A stretch of 64,000 nt of DNA from Prorocentrum cordatum (GCA_963575745.1 CAUYUJ010000921.1:38586-102585); one strand, 5' to 3'; numbered from the stretch's first letter, positions 53,111-63,605 are shown. The notes: generated from the sequence alone by a model not told the origin. Numbers and translations are program-made.

Positions 53111-54704
53111 CCAGGACCTCATGCGCGACAACTCGAAGGCCGAGGTCATGACGGGCCGCATCTTCGGGATCTTGGGCGAGACCAACGCCGAAACGGAGCA
53201 TGAGGAGGATAGGAGGATGAAATTTCGTGCAGTGTTCCAGGGATCGAATATCAGAAGTAAAACGGGGACGGCGGCGGTGAACTTGTACGAGGAGGTGAGC
53301 AACAGCCCGGCGTCTTTCGTCGCCATTCGGTGCACCATGGCGGTTGCTATCCTGAAGCGCCTCAGCATCACGGTGCGGGACGCGCTGCAAGCCTACCTCC
53401 AGGCTCGCATCAACGTGGACGGCAGGATCGAGACGTGGGTTGAGATACCCAGGGAGTGGTGGCCCGACTCGTGGTTCGAGGGGGGTGACAGGAGCAAGCC
53501 ACTATACGTTCGGCCCGTGTGCCTGCTCCTCCTAGCCTTGTACGGGCACCCGGAAGCAGGAGCCCTGTGGGAGAAGAAGCTCACCCAGGTATTGCTCGGA
53601 CTCGGATGGCATTCGGTGCCCTCTTGGCCGGGCGTGTTCGTCCATGCCGACGGGGGCATGCTGACCGTCTACGTCGACGACCTGCTCCTGGCGGCTCTGG
53701 GGTGCAAGGCCGACGCCCACTGGGAGGCGCTGTGCAAGAGCATCGAGTTCAAGGACGAGCCGGCGCCGGTGAACAAGTTCATTGGTGCGTACTACGCTCT
53801 CGACCCTTTCGATCCGAAGCTCCCCGATGCGCCTCGCACAGTCACGACGTCGATGATCGATTACACCAGGGCGATGGTAGAGCGCTTCTGCACCGACGCC
53901 GGCCTCAGGATCACCAGGCCCGTGGACACGCCGTACATCTCAGCCGAGTCCTGGGCGCAGGACTCCGAGGAGGCAGGGAGGTTTGCAGACGTCGCGGCGT
54001 CGCACTCTGCCTCGTCTCTCTTCTTGTGCCGTGTTGGGCGGCCCGACCTGGCTGCAGCCACGCAGCGTCTGTGTAGCGGAGTGTCGCGCTGGACCACTGT
54101 CCACGACCTAGCGCTCATCCGTGTCATGACGTATGCTGCTTGCACCTCCACGCACGTCCTCAAGGGCACGCTTGCCCCGGCCGACGTGGACGATCTGTTG
54201 CTGCTGACGTACTCTGACGCCGATTGGAACGGCGACCCGATGACCAGCAAGTCCGTGACCGGATGGTGGATTGAGCTGTTCTCGCCGGCCTCTGGCCGTA
54301 GCTTCCCATTGTCTTGGGGATGTTCGCAGCAGTCGTCTACTGGAGGATCCACCGCGGAGACTGAGACAGTCGCATTCTCCCATGTCGTGCGGCGCGAGGC
54401 CATACCGATCCAGATGCTCCTGGACGAGGTCCTCCCCTGCAGGATTGGGATAGCGTGCAGGGTCGACAACATGCAGACGATCCAAGCCGTGACCAAAGGA
54501 TATTCGAAGCGGCTGCGCCACCTGCCGCGCACGCAGCGCGTCTGCGTCGGCATGCTGCACGAGATGTTGAACGACCGGGACCTCCAGCTGAGCATAGAGC
54601 ACTGCCCCACCTTGCAGATGAAGGCCGACCTCTTCACCAAGGTCCTGAATGGCCCGAAGTTCCGAGCAGCGCTGGAGATGATCCACATGATGCCACAGGC
54701 TTGA
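53105..54704 (+). CDS. pol: Pol part 2: reverse transcriptase and RNase H
   Basis: Copies element RNA into DNA and degrades the RNA strand. RT lead-in MKFRAVFQGSNI corresponds to the copia K-AR-LVAQG region, TVRDALQAYLQ carries the first catalytic Asp, and YVDDLLLA at 53670 is the YxDD box. RNase H reads TYSDADWNGDPMTSKSVTGW (first Asp at 54216), then STAETET and VDNMQTIQ, matching copia's order, and ends MKADLFTKVLNGPKF just before TGA at 54702. These motifs appear intact. Upstream frame junction lies between about 53080 and 53120. The stop is 41 bp before the right LTR. Confidence 0.9.
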
Positions 54705-54745
54705 CTTCTGCGGCAGCGGTGCCAGCAGTCGCTCGGCGAGGGGTG

Positions 54746-55862
54746 TGTGGATGAGATCCCATTGCGAACGCCGCTCGTGCCGGCAGGGGAGAGACACTGT
54801 GTGGCAGCATCCTTGTTTCTGACACATCAGGCAGAGACACTGTGTGGCGGCATCGTTGTTTCTGACACATCAGGCAGAGACACTGTGTGGCGGCATCCTT
54901 GTTTCTGACACATCAGGCTGAGACACTGTGTGGCGGCATCCTTGTTTCTGACATATCAGAATTCGAGTCAGAGTGAGTGATTGTACGCACGTATAGCAGG
55001 TGTGATAACATGTTGTGTTTTTTCCCCCCTGTTGCCGCCCTCAGGCCTCAAGGGGGGGGCGCGATTTGTCCGCCTCAGTGTGCCCGGAGTCGAAACTGTG
55101 TATGTGACTCGGGGCGGAAATTCGGGCAGTTTTTACTTGTCTCAATAATTCGGGATGCACTTCTGTGCACAAAGGTCTTGCACTTGCCGGTCTGGTGGCG
55201 CCTTCTGGCGGCTCACCGCGGCAGTGCGGGCCCCAGGCTGTGGCCTTGCCGTGTGCTGGTTCCGGGGTGCCGTGATCGTCCCACTTCTGCCTCGTGGCCG
55301 CCGGCCTGGTGGCGCCATTCGGCGCTCACCGCGGCGCGCCTCGGTTGCGAGTGCTCTGGGGAGTGTTGCGTCTCTGTGCCCAAGCCGACTTGTCGGACCG
55401 ATTTCCGCCGGGCTGGTGGCGCCTTCGGGCGGCTCACCACGGCGCGTGTGTATAGGATCTTGCAGAAACCAGTTATCCCACTAAGTGGGATAGAAGACGT
55501 GTGCACACTTGCGCATAATGTAGAGCGTGAAGGGGAACCGAGCTGTTAGACAAAAGTGTTTGACACTGCTCTCCGTTCCGATGCAACTTTGGCTCAAGCC
55601 CAAACGGGTTTGTAGCCTAACCAGGTTGAACTGCCAGTATCTTCTGTGATCCACGTGCCGGTGCATGGGAAAAAAGGCCAAGTGGCGACCTCGGACCAAA
55701 CGGGCCGGGGAGCAAGTCAGAACTAGAACCCAGTACTACACGGAGGTCCAGGAGACCGAGCAACAAGCCATAACGAGCGAGGCCAACGTAAAGGCCAACG
55801 GGAACCAGAATACCGAGCAAGAGCTAGGGCGGTTGGAACAACAGACACTTGTCTTTTCCACA
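54746..55862 (+). repeat. 3' LTR (1117 bp)
   Basis: Same repeats and motifs as the 5' LTR, with a few single-base changes and small indels. It ends TTTTCCACA and is followed by GGGGTC and the resumed array. Confidence 0.93.
55577..55598 (+). promoter_or_regulatory. Spliced-leader-like sequence in the 3' LTR
   Basis: Identical to the copy at 47032-47053. Confidence 0.5.
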
Positions 55863-56800
55863 GGGGTCCTGGACGGAATTTTGCAGGGTGGGTGGCCCCC
55901 AAAAACCTAGGCTCAGAGGTTCCTGGAGACTGGCGGTGTCAGACGTGGTGGGGGCGTGGTGGAGGCGTGGTGGGGGCGTGGTGGAGGCGTGGTGGAGGCA
56001 GGGAGGGGTGGTCCCGGACGAAATTTTGCAGGGTGGGTGGCCCCCAAAAACCTCGGCTCAGAGGTTCCTGGAGACTGGCGGTGTCAGACGTGGTGGGGGC
56101 GTGGTAGAGGCGTGGTGGGGGAGTGGTGGAAGCGTGTGGAGGCAGGGAGGAGGGGTCCCGGATAAAATTTTGCAGGGTGGGTGGCCCCCAAAAACCTCGG
56201 CTCAGAGATTCCTGGAGGCTGGCGGTGTCAGACGTCGTGGAGGTGTGGTTGGGGCCGTGGTGGGGGCAGGGGGGGGTCCCGGACGAAATTTTGCAGGGTG
56301 GGTGGCCCCCAAAAACTTCGGCTCAGAGGTTCCTGGCGGCTGGCGCTGTCAGACGTGGTGGGGGCGTGGTGGAGGCGTGGTGGAGGCAGGGAGGGGGGTC
56401 CCAGACGAAATCTTGCAGGGTGGGTGGCCCCCAATAACTTAGGCTCAGAGGTTCCTGGAGGCTGGCGGTGTCAGACGTGGTGGCGGCGTGGTGGAGGCGT
56501 GGTGGAGCCGTGGAGGAGGCGTGGTGGAGGCAGGGAGGGGGGGTCCTGGACGAAATTTTGCAGGGTGGGTGGCGCCCCAAGAACCTCGGCTCAGAGGTTC
56601 CTGGAGGCTGGCGATGTCAGACGTGGTGGGGGCGTGGTGGACGCGTGGTGGAGGCAAGGAGGGGGTGCCCCTGACGAAATTTTGCAGGGTGGGTGGGTGG
56701 AGGCGTGGTGGAAGCAATGAGGGAAGGTTCAGCAGAGGTTCCTGGAGGTTGGCGGTGTCAGACGTGGTGAACGTGGTGCGGACGTGATGGAAGCATGGTG
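55863..56800. repeat. Tandem array split by the retrotransposon, right part
   Basis: About seven units of 115-150 bp with the same blocks as 45445-46197. The first starts GGGGTCCTGGACG(A/G)AATTTT, directly continuing the last partial unit on the left. Confidence 0.9.
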
Positions 56801-56929
56801 GGGGAGGGGGTCAGGCGTAGAGGGAACGGAAGAGGTGGGGACCTGGTGAAGGCATGGGTGAAAGATCCTTTTTGCATAGGAGTAATCTGTGCACAAGGAA
56901 TGTCGCACACGCCTCTGGGGTCGTCGGAT

Positions 56930-57735
56930 TTCGGCACACCCCTCACCTGGCCACATCGGGAGCTCCACTGCAGGCCCCAGCAGGAGGGTCCACGTGTGGT
57001 TCCCATCCAATTTCGGCTCAGCCCTCACATGTTTCGTGGCCCCATAGGTCCCCAGTGGCACAGTCCACATGCGGTTCCCCAGCCATGCCGGCACACCCCT
57101 TACATTTTTCGTGGCCCCATAGGGAGTTCCACCGAAGGCCCCAGTAGCAGGGTCCACGTGCGGTTCCCATCCAATTTCGGCTCAGACCTCACACGTTTCG
57201 CGGCCCCACAGGGAGCTTCACCGAAGGCCCCAGGGGCAATGTCCACAGGCAGTCCCTCACCCATTCTGACAACCTCTCACACGTTTCGTAGCCCACAGGG
57301 AGCTCCACCCAAGACTACAGTGGCGCAGTTCGCATGGTGGCGTCGCATTCATCTCGGGACACTCCTCACACTTTTCGCGGCCCTTTAAGAAGCTCCACCG
57401 AAGGCCCTTGTGGTGCAGTTTGCGTACGGCTCCCCAGCAATTTCGGCACACCGCTCACACGTTTCACGGCCCCACAGGAAGTTCCATCGAAGGCCCCAGC
57501 GACAGTGTCCGCATGCGGTTCCCTACCAATTCCCGCACACCCCTCACACTTTCCGTGGCCCCGCACCGGGTTCGACCGAAGGCCCCAGCGGCACAGTCCG
57601 CAGTTCCCCCGCCCATTTCAGCATGCCCCTTACGCGTTCCGTGGCCCCGCAGGGAGCTTCACCTAATGTGGTACCCACGTCGATGTATTCACAACTGCAC
57701 GTGGTTGGATCCTTTGCCAGGACATTTCTTTTCCG
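56930..57735. repeat. Satellite with GAGCTCCACCGAAGGCCCCA core, array 3
   Basis: About nine units of roughly 80 bp with CACCCCTCACACGTTTC and GGGAGCTCCACCGAAGGCCC, closed by ATTCACAACTGCACGTGGTT and GGATCCTTTGCCAGGAC, nearly as in array 1. Confidence 0.85.
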
Positions 57736-57739
57736 CTGT

Positions 57740-57990
57740 TGTTTTTGGGGCCTCCTTGGCAGTCTTGGGTCCCTCGTCGGCCGTCTCCGGGCTCTTGGGG
57801 GCCTATTGGGCAGTCTTGGGTCGGTGCGTGGGGGGCTTTTCAGTACAGCATTGACTTTTGCCTTCTTAGGCCCTCTTGGGGGTTTCCTTGGGGCTTTCTT
57901 CGTCCTGTGGACCTCTCAGACCGTCTAGCGGCCATTTCGGATGTTATTGCAGCCATTTCGGCGTATTTGGGCCTTTCTTGACCCGTCTTA
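57740..57990. repeat. CTTGGG repeat block 5 (short)
   Basis: GGCC.CCTTGGCAG and TCTTGGG units, directly after satellite array 3. Confidence 0.55.
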
Positions 57991-58500
57991 GAAGTCACCT
58001 TGGGCATCTTGGATGCTACGGGTGTAGATTTGGAGGTGAGGGCCCCAGAGGGGCGTTGACAAACTCGCACCCTCCCCCTCTGTCGGGATTTGGGCCCTCT
58101 GGGAAGGGGGGACGGGGGAGGGAGATATTCAATCAGCCTGTATGCCGTCTCGCCTTCGACAAGCGGTGTCGGTGGATGTTTCGTCTCTCTGCTGGTCCTC
58201 GCCCCTTTTTGCCTTGCAAGGGGTCGCAGGAGTGCGCCAAGGTGACCCTTCGATCATGAGCACAATCTCGTGCCCTTAGGCCGTCGTGGTTGGCTGACAA
58301 CTTTGGGTGTCGCCAACTTTTTGGCGGAAGTAGCTTCACGGCTTCCCTGAATGAAGCCAGGGGCCATGTACCAAGTCCCCGTGAATACCCTAATACGTCA
58401 TGTCCACAGTGCGGTTGTGTATTCTCTGTTGCGGCATGTGTTTTCGCCGTATGCCCAGACGCCCAAACCAGCTAGAACTTGAACTCGCGGGCAGCGCGCG
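57991..58500. other. No gene recognised
   Basis: Mixed sequence; short frames without a domain. Confidence 0.35.
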
Positions 58501-58512
58501 CGATGTACAGTA

Positions 58513-58650
58513 GCGAGAGAGAGAGAGAGAGAAAGGGAGAGCAATCTATGGAGAGTTTTATCTGTACATGTACATGCATGTGTATATATATATATATCTA
58601 TATATACACATGCTCGTATATGTGTGTATACATATATAGATGTGTGTATG
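58513..58650. repeat. (GA)n and (TA)n/(TG)n simple repeats
   Basis: GAGAGA at about 58513-58531 and alternating TATATA, CATGTACATG and TGTGTATAC at 58560-58650. Confidence 0.85.
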
Positions 58651-58716
58651 GTGGACGCATTCTCCAATCAGTGCTTGCACTTCGGGGCTCTTACCTGGGC
58701 ATCTACAGCATCACGT

Positions 58717-59085
58717 GCGCGTGTCGGGGATTCGGGTTGCTGTCCGGTTGGCGCGACGCCTCGTTGCCGCCCCGTGCGCCGTGCGAGTGTGTCGGGGGTT
58801 CGGCTGGTGCCCACGCCGGCGCTGCCCGGTTGCCCTCTCGTTGCCGCCCCGTGTGCTGGGTGGGCGTGTCGGGGTTTCGGTTGGTGCCCTCTGGTGCCGC
58901 CTCGTTGCTGCCTCGTTGCCGCCTCGTGCTCCAGGTGGGCGTGTCAGGGTTTCGGCTCGTATCAGGCTGGTGCCGCCTCGCTGCCGCCTCGTGCGCCAGG
59001 TGGGTGTGTAAAGGTTTCGGCTGGTGCCCAGTTGGTGCCGCTTCGTTGCCGCCTCGCTGCCACCTCGTGCGCGCCTCGAGAGCGC
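58717..59085. repeat. Tandem units of about 80 bp
   Basis: GTGTCGGG.TTCGG(C/T)TGGTGCC, CCTCGTTGCCGCC and CGTGCGCC.GGTGG(G) recur about five times. Confidence 0.75.
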
Positions 59086-59097
59086 CACGCGTTCTGA

Positions 59098-59365
59098 GCA
59101 TGCACGACACAGCTTTCACCACACAGATTGCACAACGTGGCTTGCACCACATAGCTTGCACCACACATATTGCATCACATAGCTTGCACCGCATCGCTTT
59201 CACCTCCTGTTTGCACCGCATAGGTTGCACGGCATAGTTTGCACCACACAGCTTTCACCTCCGTAGCTCACACCAGACAGCTTACACGACATAGTTTTCA
59301 CTACACAGCTTACACGATATAGCTTTCACCACACAGCATACACCGCAGAGCTTTCCCCTCCACAG
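59098..59365. repeat. Short tandem repeat CACATAGCTTGCAC
   Basis: A unit of about 14 bp (CACACAGCTTTCAC variants) repeated roughly 17 times with drift. Confidence 0.85.
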
Positions 59366-59481
59366 TGCAACACAACACTGCTTGGGGTCCACGCTGGCTA
59401 ACACACAAACACGAACATATTATACATCTGTTTCAGATTCACATGTGCACACACGTACACACAACCACACATACACTTTTT

Positions 59482-59830
59482 GGACGCTTCGCGTATCCCA
59501 GCAGTTTCCCTAGTCATGTGTGTTCGCCCCGGACGCTGTGTTTGCTCCCTGTCATCCGCCTTGGAGCCGCGAACCAAAAAGTATCCCAGCAGTTTCCCTA
59601 GTCGTGGCCCGGCTAGAGTTTGAACGCCTTTTGACCCGTTTCACGAGGCCGTTGACCAAAAAAGTATCCCCAGCAGCCCAGCTCCGTCCCGCTCTGTGCT
59701 CAACGCTGCTCATCGTTATGTTTTTCCCTTAGCTCGTGGCACGGCGTGCCCCTGCTTGTACGCCGTTTGACTCGCTTCGCGCGCCCGTGTACCACCAAAT
59801 ATCCCCAGCAGTCCATCCAGGAGCGATACT
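59482..59830. repeat. Repeats with GTATCCC(C)AGCAG core
   Basis: The core occurs at about 59492, 59580, 59666 and 59800, each after GACGC/GCG..C-type sequence and ACCAAAAA. GGACGCTTCGCGTA also occurs (GACGCTTCGCGTAACCC) at about 14310. Confidence 0.6.
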
Positions 59831-59914
59831 GGTGCGGTTTGCCTGGATCAGGACAGAGTAATCATTGGATCAGCTTCGTCAGCCTGATCAGACCCAGGAC
59901 GAGTACGAGAACGA

Positions 59915-60265
59915 GGAGGAGGACGAGGCGGATGACGAGGAGGACGAGAAGGAGGAAGAGGACGAGGAGGAGGAGGAGGAGGAGGAAGAGAAGGAAGAGG
60001 AGGACGAGGATTAGGAGGAGGAGGAGGAGGAGGAGGCGGAGGAGGAGGAGGAGGAGGAGGAGGAGGAGGAGGAGGAGTTGGGGAATGAGGTGAAGGATGA
60101 GGGCGAGGAGAAAGAGGAGGGCAATAAGGAAGATGACGAAACCGAGGAGGAGGGGGAGGAGGACGAGGAGGAGGAGAAGGAGGAGGAGGACGAGGAGGAT
60201 GGGGAGGAGGAGGAGGACGAGGAGGAGGAGGAGAAGGAGGAGGATGAGGAAGACGACGAAGACTC
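59915..60265. repeat. (GAG)n tract
   Basis: About 350 bp of GAG, GAC and AAG triplets with GAT. Confidence 0.95.
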
Positions 60266-60274
60266 TGGCAGCCG

Positions 60275-60840
60275 TCTTGGGATCTTCTGGGGTCCGCTTA
60301 GGGCCCTCTTGGGGCTCTCTCGCGGCCCTCTTGGGGGCCTCTTGGGTTTATGATGCAGGGTCTTGGGGTGTCTTGGGGCTGTCTTGGAGCCCTCTTAGGG
60401 GCCTCTCGGGAGCCTTGGATGGCCTCATGGGGCCATCTTGGAGGGCGTCGATCATAAAAGGGGGGGTTCTCAATTTGCCTCCCTCCAGTGGGGCCATCAG
60501 AATCGCCTCTAGGGGCGCCCTTGGGGTGCTCTTCAGCAGTCTCGGGGCCGTCTTTTGGCCTTTTTGGGCCTCTCTTGTGGCCACCTCGAGGCATCGCCAC
60601 TCAATGATGCGGCATACATCATTGAGTTCTTCAAGGTTTTTGACGAGTCGTGGCCTCTTGGGGAAGTCCTGAGGGGTGCTCCAGGAGCACTTGGAGCCGT
60701 CTTGCGGTTCTCTTGGAGCCTTTTGGAGCCATGTCGGACGCCATTTCCAACCATCTTTGGCTACCTTGAGAGCCTTCCTGGGGCCCATTTTGGATCATCG
60801 GGCGCCTTCTTGGAGCCATCTTGGGCCAGCTTGGGCGCCC
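60275..60840. repeat. CTTGGG repeat block 6
   Basis: Same unit as other blocks. It contains GGCGTCGATCATAAAAGGGG similar to the GGCCATCGATCACAAGGGG element in block 3, and is followed at about 60867 by a G-rich/CCCCTCC hairpin and GAAGGG. Confidence 0.7.
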
Positions 60841-60947
60841 GCGAGCCCCCCGAGAAACCCCGGGGGGCGGGGGGAGGGCGCCCCTCCTCTGAAGGGAAGA
60901 CGGTCTTGGAACGAGGATGTGAAAAGAACTTGCTAAACCACTTGCAG

Positions 60948-61130
60948 TGGGGGCCCATGCCAAGAAACACCCTGCTTGCCTCCAGGGTGCCCTGGGTTTC
61001 TCGGGTTTCAATGGTTTTGCTATGGAGGGCGTGACGTTCCCACGCCAAAAATCAATGGACGTCCTGGGGTCTCCAGATTTGGTTTCTCGTGGCCGATATC
61101 TTGTGGACTGGCCTCCACTGTGCGCCCGAA
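60948..61130 (+). repeat. Dispersed repeat pair, member 2
   Basis: Copy of 43915-44090 with about 85-90% identity by eye. Confidence 0.8.
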
Positions 61131-61319
61131 GGGTTGGGAGATGCGGTGACTGATTTGAACGAGGGCCCCCCGCGAGCTGCTCGAGGGAAGCGGGCGCAGG
61201 TGGCGGCAGAGAGGCCTCCCGCCCTCAGGCGATCGCAAACGTGGATCCAGGGGGCGTGGATTCGCGACCCGCGTCCGTGGGAAATAGCGGACTTCCGCCG
61301 CCGAATGAGCCGGCGCCGG

Positions 61320-61354
61320 CCGCATTTTGGGGAGGGTACCTCCCCGAAATGCGG
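61320..61354. repeat. Strong hairpin
   Basis: CCGCATTTTGGGGAGG pairs with CCTCCCCGAAATGCGG (15 of 16, the other G-T) across a GTA loop. Confidence 0.75.
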
Positions 61355-61371
61355 CGCGGATCCATGTGGGG

Positions 61372-61396
61372 GGTAGGGTTTAGGGTTCAGGGTTAA
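61372..61396. repeat. Short telomere-like motif
   Basis: TAGGGTTTAGGGTTCAGGGTT: about three degenerate TTTAGGG units. Confidence 0.6.
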
Positions 61397-61574
61397 TTTG
61401 CACGGGCGTCGCAACGCACTCGACGCTGCTCACACTGCCGCGGTGCTCACATCGCACCCACCCTGAGTACACATTACATATGAAGGCATGCAATCAGAGT
61501 GCACTCTATGTCGGCTATCGCGACAATCCTCGAGCGCGCCCACGTGGAATTCGCGCCATCCTCGAGCGGGCACG

Positions 61575-62065
61575 CACAGGATATGGGTTTAGGACTTAGC
61601 CGCCATGCGGGAGGGCCGCGATACTCCAGCGGGAGGGGCGCGATCCTCGAGCGGGCACGCGTGGGGATCGAGGTTTAGGGATAAGCCGCCGCGCGGGATC
61701 GGGCGCGATCCTCGAACGGCAGGGGCGCGATCCTCGAGCGGGCACGCGAGGAATGGGGGGTTAGGAACTAGCCGCCGCGCGGGAGGGACGCGATCTTTGA
61801 GCGGGAGGGGCGCGATCCTCAAGCGGGCGCGCGTGGGGTGGGGGTTTAGGAATGAGCCGCCGCGCGAGATCGGGCGCGATCCTCGAACGGCAGGGGCGCG
61901 ACCCTCGAGCGGGCGCGAATGGAATGGGGGGCCCGGAATTAGCCGCCGCGCGGGAGGGGCGCGATCCTTGAGCGGGAGGGGTGCGATCCTCGAGCGGGCG
62001 CGCGTGGGATAGGGGGTTTGGGAAGTAGCCGCCGCGCGGGAGAGGCAGAATCTGCGCGCGTGCTC
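61575..62065. repeat. Satellite with TTTAGG(A/G) and CGATCCTCGAGCGGGC blocks
   Basis: GGGTTTAGGA..(T)AGCCGCCGCGCGGGA and CGCGATCCTCGAGCGGGC recur about five or six times with spacing near 90 bp. Confidence 0.85.
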
Positions 62066-62156
62066 GCGTGGAATTGGGGTCTAGGAATTACCCCCCCAGG
62101 GCGGGGAGGGCGGGCCACTTTTCTGTTTTGCATTTGAATTATTAACGGACCATGGG
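62066..62156. other. Short spacer
   Basis: Nothing recognised; slightly AT-rich at the end. Confidence 0.3.
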
Positions 62157-62180
62157 CGTTTAGGGTTTAGGGCCCAGGGC
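62157..62180. repeat. Second telomere-like motif
   Basis: CGTTTAGGGTTTAGGGCCCAGGG. Confidence 0.5.
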
Positions 62181-63156
62181 CTGCATGGGAGAGAGAGCGC
62201 GCGCTGGCTGCGATCCCCCCCTCGCCGAGAGTGGTGGGGGGGATCGCTGCCCAGGCCGCGCGCGCTCCGAATTTTGCATTCCCGCCCCGGACCACCCCGC
62301 TGGGTTTCTACCCCCCAGCCCCCCTATCGAAGGGGGCTGTCGTGTCCAGCGCGCAGGCGAGCGCGCGGTTGCGCGCAGGCCAGAGCGGCCTTGGCGGTTC
62401 GCATGTGCGTTGAGCACGCGCGCGATGCGCTCTTTGCAGGCGCGCGAGCTCGCCTTCCCGAGCTGCTCGTCGCGGCCTTCGGCTTTGAGTTGCGCCGCGG
62501 GGCTGCCGCGGGCGCGGAAGTCCACGGGGGCGCGGAAGTCTGCGGCTGACGGCGATGCGCACGGTTGTAACATTCGCTCTCGCCGTTGGGCTTGGCCGTG
62601 GGTGTCGCCCCCGCTGAAGCGATTGGATTATCCACGCAGCCGCCTTCGGCGCGACCTTCGCGTGGCTGGATGGGGAGCGCGAGGGGGTGGGTCTGGCGAC
62701 CCCTCGCTACGATGCGCGGGCATGGCTGCGGCAGCGCCTGCGTGGCGGGGAGCGCCTGGGAACACTGGGGGTGATTTGGGATTTCGGGAGTGCCTGGGAA
62801 CTTGGAATGCCTTGGGAACGTTTGGGGAGAAGGCCCGAGGGCGCCGCATGTTGTATTTCATTTAATTTATTTACCCCATGGACGGCCGAAAGGGCGCCGC
62901 ATACTATAGTTCCGTAGGTTTGGAGCCTCAGGGGTCTGATGAGCTTGTGGCAGAGTCGCTGGCGGAGGCAGAGGTTTAAGTGTTCCCCCCATTTGATTGA
63001 ACCAGCAGAGCCGTGCACGCGCGGCGTGCGAATTCCTCCTCAACGCTACGCGCTTCATCGGTGCGGCGAACGCTGTATGGCCAGGCTCGCTGAGCGTTCG
63101 GCCAGGCGCCACGGGTTACGGACGTTGCACTGCCCGTGGCTTGCTTTTTGGGGTTC
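62181..63156. other. No firm gene
   Basis: Open frames on both strands at 62185-62870. The minus-strand one has AQLKAEGRDEQLGKASSRAC, which reads protein-like, but the opposite strand looks equally open; I could not decide. Confidence 0.25.
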
Positions 63157-63202
63157 AGCGATCCATGGATTTGGCGACCGCGCTCCAAATCCATGGATCG
63201 CT
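63157..63202. repeat. Perfect 18-bp inverted repeat
   Basis: AGCGATCCATGGATTTGG, a 10-nt loop, and its exact reverse complement. Two direct copies of GCTAATCCATGTTTGCGCGC follow at about 63200-63240. Confidence 0.85.
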
Positions 63203-63255
63203 AATCCATGTTTGCGCGCCGCTAATCCATGTTTGCGCGCCCCCAGCGCCCCGTC

Positions 63256-63390
63256 TGTCGGCCGAGGATCGGCCTGGTCGGCGGTGGCGTGGCGGGCAGC
63301 ATCGCTTACGCCTTCGAGCGCGGCGATCCGGCCGCCGACGGTATCCTGCCCTTCGAGATCATGGTCGGCGATGAGGCGTGCGCCGGAGGA
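63256..63390 (+). CDS. Possible exon with GGGVAGS glycine motif
   Basis: After CCCCCAG (63239-63245) a frame reads RPRIGLVGGGVAGSIAYAFE and GDPAADGILPFEIMVGDEAC before GAG triplets. The Gly-rich turn resembles a nucleotide-binding loop of a Rossmann fold, but 40 residues are too few to assign. A donor probably lies near 63385. Confidence 0.3.
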
Positions 63391-63450
63391 CGAGGAGGAG
63401 GAGGAGGAAGAGGAGGAGGAGGTGGAAAACGAGGAGGAGGAGGATGACCA
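63391..63450. repeat. (GAG)n tract
   Basis: GAG/GAA triplets directly after the possible exon. Confidence 0.9.
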
Positions 63451-63605
63451 GTGTAAACCCAAGACTCGTCAACGATGTCGGAATGAACCCTCCCTCTCAG
63501 CTCCCTCTTTATGGGACGCTAGAAAAGGTTTGTTTATTTCTATTGCGGGAATTGCCTCGTTGGAAGAGAGCCGTCCAAAGACCCTGAAGCGTACCAGCGC
63601 GCCAG

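Larger units (their letters stand above)
46198..55862 (+). mobile_element. Full-length Ty1/copia LTR retrotransposon
   Basis: It is bounded by direct LTRs whose ends are TGTGG...CCACA. GGGGTC immediately precedes the left LTR (46192-46197) and follows the right one (55863-55868), a 6-bp target duplication. Coding order is Gag coiled coil, Gag core, two CCCH fingers, protease-like domain, integrase, then reverse transcriptase with RNase H; integrase before RT is the copia order. The reading frame changes three times. Behind the left LTR no standard TGG-starting primer-binding site is obvious, and only a short purine run (GGCGAGGGG) precedes the right LTR. Near-identical LTRs and an intact duplication mean the insertion is young, even though the coding region appears broken. 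Confidence 0.92.

Noticed and set aside
62160-62573. Minus-strand 137-codon frame as a gene
   Set aside because: Some protein-like segments, but the plus strand is equally open and no start, splice or domain supports it.
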